DNA of 8,584 nucleotides from an uncultured Halomicronema sp. (GTDB taxonomy: Bacteria; Cyanobacteriota; Cyanobacteriia; Phormidesmidales; Phormidesmidaceae), in assembly GCA_937897665.1 (NCBI GenBank), contig CALCPB010000262.1, positions 1-8,584 of the forward strand, in the 5' to 3' direction. The notes beneath the pieces were generated by a model that saw only the letters and a program-made list of their open reading frames with translations, made no database searches and was not told where the DNA came from. Positions 6,422 to 8,584 of the stretch are shown here, in pieces (within the stretch, counting starts at the first letter, position 1; each line of letters opens with the position of its first letter). The position numbers were made by a program, and so were the translations under genes.

Positions 6422-8361
6422 CAGGGATCTCAAACAAGGGCAGTGAGGTTTGCAACAGCGCTGACTTGTCCGGGCTCACGAGCACCTGCTCATGCTGCAA
6501 TAGCCAGCGTTTGCGGTCGATGCCACCCGCGTAGCCGGTGAGTTGGCGATCAGCCGCAATGACACGATGACACGGCACAATGATCGAAATCGGATTGCGG
6601 CCATTGGCGGCACCCACTGCCCGCGCAGCCCCCGGTTTGCCTAGCATTGCCGCCAGGGTGCCATAGGCGATCGTGGTGCCATAGGGAATCTGCGGCAAAC
6701 AGTGCCAAACCTGCTGTTGAAAATCCGTGCCGCCAGGATTGAGCGGTAAATCGAAGGACTGACGCTGCCCCGCAAAGTATTGCTCAAGCTGCTGCCGTAC
6801 TTGAGGAAACGGCGCGACTTGGGCAGCTTCCGTCCACGTCTCAGTCTGGGTAGGAAAGTACTTTTGGCCCTGAAGATAAAGGCCGGTCAGCGATCGCCCA
6901 TCCCCGGTCAACAACAGTGGCGCTAAAGGACTCTCAATCCATTGGTAGTAAGTCATTTTACAGCCTCCAAAGACGTCCACAGACACATCGCGGCGTAGGC
7001 CCGCCAAGGCCGCCAGGCCTCAGCCATTTGCCAGACTTGCTGGGGTCGATCGACACCCAAACGCTGGCGTAACACCAAATCACTGTGGGGAAACGCATCC
7101 GGGTAGGCTAACACGCGCATCGCAATGTATTGAGCCGTCCAGTCGCCAATGCCGGGCAAGGTTTTGAGTCGTTCGACAGTGACATCGACATCGGCATAGG
7201 GCACCAACTGCAGCTCACCTCGCACCACGGCTTGGGCCAGCGCCACAATCGCCTGAGCCCGCCGAGACACATTCCCCAGAGCGGTCAGGCTGGTCACCTC
7301 GGCAGTTGCCAACTGTGCCGCTGTCGGTGTGAGATGTGTCAACCCCGATAGCGGCATCTGCAGTGGACTGCCGAACGTCTGCACCACTCGGCCCATCAGG
7401 GTCGTCGCGGCTTTAACACTCACTTGCTGCCCTAAAATGGCCCGCACGGCCACCTCAAAACCGTCGAAAGCACCAGGCACTCGCAGGCCTTCACAAGTCG
7501 GCCTCCACTGACCCCAGTTCGCTTGCTCTAAATGCGCGGCGATGGCAACCGGATCAGCGGCCAGATCAAAGAGAGCTTTGACTCGCGTAAGCACGGGTAA
7601 AATCGCCGCCACCAACGATACCGACAGTTCGACCTGTAGCTTGTCTTGAGTGGGAATGGGCGATACGCAAATCCAGCCTTGATACGAGCCAATCTGCACG
7701 GTGCGCTGGTAGCGATCGCGCTCAATTTGCTCCACACCAGCAATCGCTCGCCCCGCCAAAAAGTCGAGCAGTTTGGCCCAGTGCAACGGGGGCCGATAGG
7801 CCAGCTCACAACGCAGCGTCTCAGGCACGGAGCGGCTCGTCTGCCGTTGCGTTTTGCGCAGGTCAGTTGGTCGCAGCCGATAGCGCTCTTTAAACAGAAC
7901 GTTCAGCCGTCTCACACTCGAAAAGCCGCTCGCAAACGCCACTTCGGCAATCGAAAGTTGGCTGTCGGTTAACAGACGTTTGGCCAACAACAAGCGCTGG
8001 GTCTGCGCTAGCTGAATCGGCGACACTCCCAATTCTTGTCGCAACACTCGCCGCAAATGGCGATCGCTCACCCCCAGCAACTGGGCCAACTCTGCGACTG
8101 ATCGCTCCGTCAGCACCCCATTCTCAATCTGCCCAGCGGCGGCGGCCGCGAGCCGCCCAATCGCGTCAATCTTCGCCTGGCCTGGCGCTAACTCAGGCCG
8201 GCAGCGCAAGCAGGGGCGATAGCCCGCTCGCTCAGCAGCCGCAGCGCTGGGATAAAACGTGCAGTTTTTGCGCTGCGGCGGTTTCGCCGTACAGACCGTA
8301 CGGCAGTAAATCCCTGTGCTCGCGACACCGACAAAAAAGACGCCATCAAACCGGCGATCGC
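5580..8361. repeat. Cluster of HIP1 octamers (GCGATCGC)
   Basis: Exact GCGATCGC copies start at 5580, 5931, 5967, 6890, 7712, 8060 and 8354, all within the transporter, ogt and fusion genes. Others are at 1153, 1255 and 2988. HIP1 is a dispersed, highly iterated palindrome of cyanobacterial genomes; these copies sit inside coding sequence and are a taxonomic marker and possible methylation target rather than promoter elements. Confidence 0.85.
6399..6956 (-). CDS. ogt: O6-alkylguanine-DNA alkyltransferase (methylated-DNA--protein-cysteine methyltransferase)
   Basis: Ogt transfers the alkyl group from O6-alkylguanine, and less well O4-alkylthymine, to its own cysteine in a one-turnover reaction that restores the base. 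The 185-residue product has the short N-terminal domain followed by the DNA-binding domain from about residue 75. Signatures: [19 protein letters not shown] (77-95), the winged-helix stretch [12 protein letters not shown] (111-122) with the base-flipping Arg context, and the active-site PCHRV (128-132; Cys129 is the acceptor). GYAGG (141-145) follows as usual. A longer open frame exists to 7007, but the ATG at 6956 gives the family N-terminus and forms an ATGA overlap with the upstream fusion gene, so translation is likely coupled. Its 3' end overlaps the transporter start. This separate Ogt supplies the activity that E. coli Ada carries as its C-terminal domain. Confidence 0.97.
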   Translation of the reverse strand: MTYYQWIESPLAPLLLTGDGRSLTGLYLQGQKYFPTQTETWTEAAQVAPFPQVRQQLEQYFAGQRQSFDLPLNPGGTDFQQQVWHCLPQIPYGTTIAYGTLAAMLGKPGAARAVGAANGRNPISIIVPCHRVIAADRQLTGYAGGIDRKRWLLQHEQVLVSPDKSALLQTSLPLFEIPDETPANR

Positions 8362-8401
8362 GACTCAGGAGGGCTTGATAATGTTGATCATCTGTCAGCA
8401 T
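6953..8401 (-). CDS. alkA: Ada-AraC-AlkA fusion: alkylation-sensing regulator with DNA-3-methyladenine glycosylase II
   Basis: This 482-residue protein joins two jobs. Residues 1-75 are an Ada Zn-binding domain: Cys33, Cys37, Cys64 and Cys67 (YCRTVC, PCLRC) match the four zinc Cys of E. coli Ada, the first being the methyl-phosphotriester acceptor that switches Ada to an activator. Residues about 80-185 are an AraC-type double helix-turn-helix ([35 protein letters not shown]). From about 196 comes an AlkA N-domain, then an HhH-GPD glycosylase: [11 protein letters not shown] (322-332), hairpin [14 protein letters not shown] (412-425) and catalytic Asp441 in FPHSDL. The same Ada-AlkA fusion followed by ogt is known in Mycobacterium tuberculosis. 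The ATG at 8401 was chosen over one at 8434 because the domain starts [15 protein letters not shown], and 8434 lies within an inverted repeat. The stop overlaps ogt (ATGA). It likely activates its own operon. Confidence 0.95.
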   Translation of the reverse strand: MLTDDQHYQALLSRDRRFDGVFFVGVASTGIYCRTVCTAKPPQRKNCTFYPSAAAAERAGYRPCLRCRPELAPGQAKIDAIGRLAAAAAGQIENGVLTERSVAELAQLLGVSDRHLRRVLRQELGVSPIQLAQTQRLLLAKRLLTDSQLSIAEVAFASGFSSVRRLNVLFKERYRLRPTDLRKTQRQTSRSVPETLRCELAYRPPLHWAKLLDFLAGRAIAGVEQIERDRYQRTVQIGSYQGWICVSPIPTQDKLQVELSVSLVAAILPVLTRVKALFDLAADPVAIAAHLEQANWGQWRPTCEGLRVPGAFDGFEVAVRAILGQQVSVKAATTLMGRVVQTFGSPLQMPLSGLTHLTPTAAQLATAEVTSLTALGNVSRRAQAIVALAQAVVRGELQLVPYADVDVTVERLKTLPGIGDWTAQYIAMRVLAYPDAFPHSDLVLRQRLGVDRPQQVWQMAEAWRPWRAYAAMCLWTSLEAVK

Positions 8402-8408
8402 ACAATCC

Positions 8409-8456
8409 GTCTTTGAACAAGACAGCCCTAGCATAGGAGAAGTCCCCTAGGCTGTC
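8409..8456 (-). promoter_or_regulatory. Tandem inverted repeats ahead of the Ada-AlkA/ogt/transporter operon
   Basis: Two adjacent dyads lie just upstream of the chosen ATG (8401). The first is GTCTT(8409-8413)/AAGAC(8419-8423) around TGAAC. The second pairs GACAGCCCTAG (8421-8431) with CTAGGCTGTC (8447-8456): ten base pairs with one bulged C, and an inner GGA/TCC pair. They share bases 8421-8423. They may be operator sites for the fusion regulator or a leader hairpin. I could not place a convincing -35/-10 pair in 8440-8584, so the transcription start is unknown. Confidence 0.4.
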
Positions 8457-8584
8457 TCGCCATTTTCGGACCTGGCAGCAAACGTTCTAGCCGCCAACCT
8501 GAGAGACCTGGCCAGTAACACAACACCTTGAGCTGGCCGCGAGTTTGCCAACTCCCATCAGTGTCCAACTTCTTCTGTCAGGTT
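8457..8584. other. Unassigned right edge of the window
   Basis: I see no supportable gene here. Short open stretches run in several frames, including a minus-strand one from the edge to a stop at 8558-8560 and another ending near 8490, but all are too short to recognise. The promoter of the operon to the left is probably in this stretch or overlaps 8409-8456. Confidence 0.3.

Noticed and set aside
6957..7007. Upstream start for ogt giving 202 residues
   Set aside because: The extension only retranslates the end of the fusion gene in another frame; the ATG at 6956 forms a classic ATGA overlap and gives the family N-terminus.
3954..8423. Similar GTCTT-(N)-AAGAC dyads at 3954-3966 and 8409-8423 as a shared regulator site
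   Set aside because: The arms are only five bases and the spacers differ (three versus five bases), so chance is a sufficient explanation.
8402..8434. ATG at 8434 for the Ada-AlkA fusion
   Set aside because: It adds eleven residues not expected in the family and lies in the centre of an inverted repeat, without a ribosome binding site.
8457..8584. Possible C-terminus of an upstream gene or insertion-sequence end at the right edge
   Set aside because: Only 8 to about 30 codons are open in any frame and no terminal repeat can be confirmed within the window.

Overview
The window looks like chromosomal DNA from a cyanobacterium. The palindromic octamer GCGATCGC (HIP1), abundant in many cyanobacterial genomes, occurs ten times by my reading, where chance would give well under one. 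Subunit I of the oxidase also carries the YSHPAV motif of A2-type heme-copper oxidases, which fits cyanobacterial aa3 oxidases. I cannot name a genus.

Layout, left to right. (1) 2-1063, plus strand: the 3' part of a polysaccharide co-polymerase/BY-kinase-type (Wzc/CpsD-like) gene that begins before the window. (2) 1117-1347, plus: a small secreted protein that looks like the N-terminal stub of a larger, DUF2330-like family and may be a frameshifted remnant. (3) 1525-5006, minus: a ctaC-ctaD-ctaE operon encoding subunits II, I and III of an aa3-type cytochrome c oxidase. It has a recognisable promoter ahead of ctaC, a strong hairpin between ctaD and ctaE, and a possible terminator after ctaE. 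(4) 5229-5507, plus: a small stand-alone DUF2087 protein, divergent from ctaC. (5) 5534-8401, minus: a tightly overlapping three-gene cluster made of an Ada-AraC-AlkA fusion, an Ogt-type O6-alkylguanine-DNA methyltransferase, and an EamA/DMT-family transporter. (6) 8402-8584: a non-coding stretch ahead of this cluster with two adjacent inverted repeats.

Functionally the two larger blocks are self-contained. CtaC-CtaD-CtaE form the catalytic core of the terminal oxidase: electrons enter at CuA on CtaC and pass to heme a and the heme a3/CuB centre in CtaD. The right-hand cluster is an alkylation-damage response. The fusion protein combines a methyl-phosphotriester sensor/regulator with a base-excision glycosylase, and Ogt removes O6-alkyl groups directly. 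A Glu/Asp-free assignment cannot be made for the transporter, but its start codon lies inside ogt, so it should be co-expressed with the repair genes.

Nothing here is clearly a wholly new system. The points most worth following are the transporter tied to the alkylation operon, the inverted repeats ahead of that operon, the ctaD-ctaE hairpin, the ctaC leader palindrome that covers its ribosome binding site, the non-canonical motifs of the BY-kinase domain, and the broken secreted protein.
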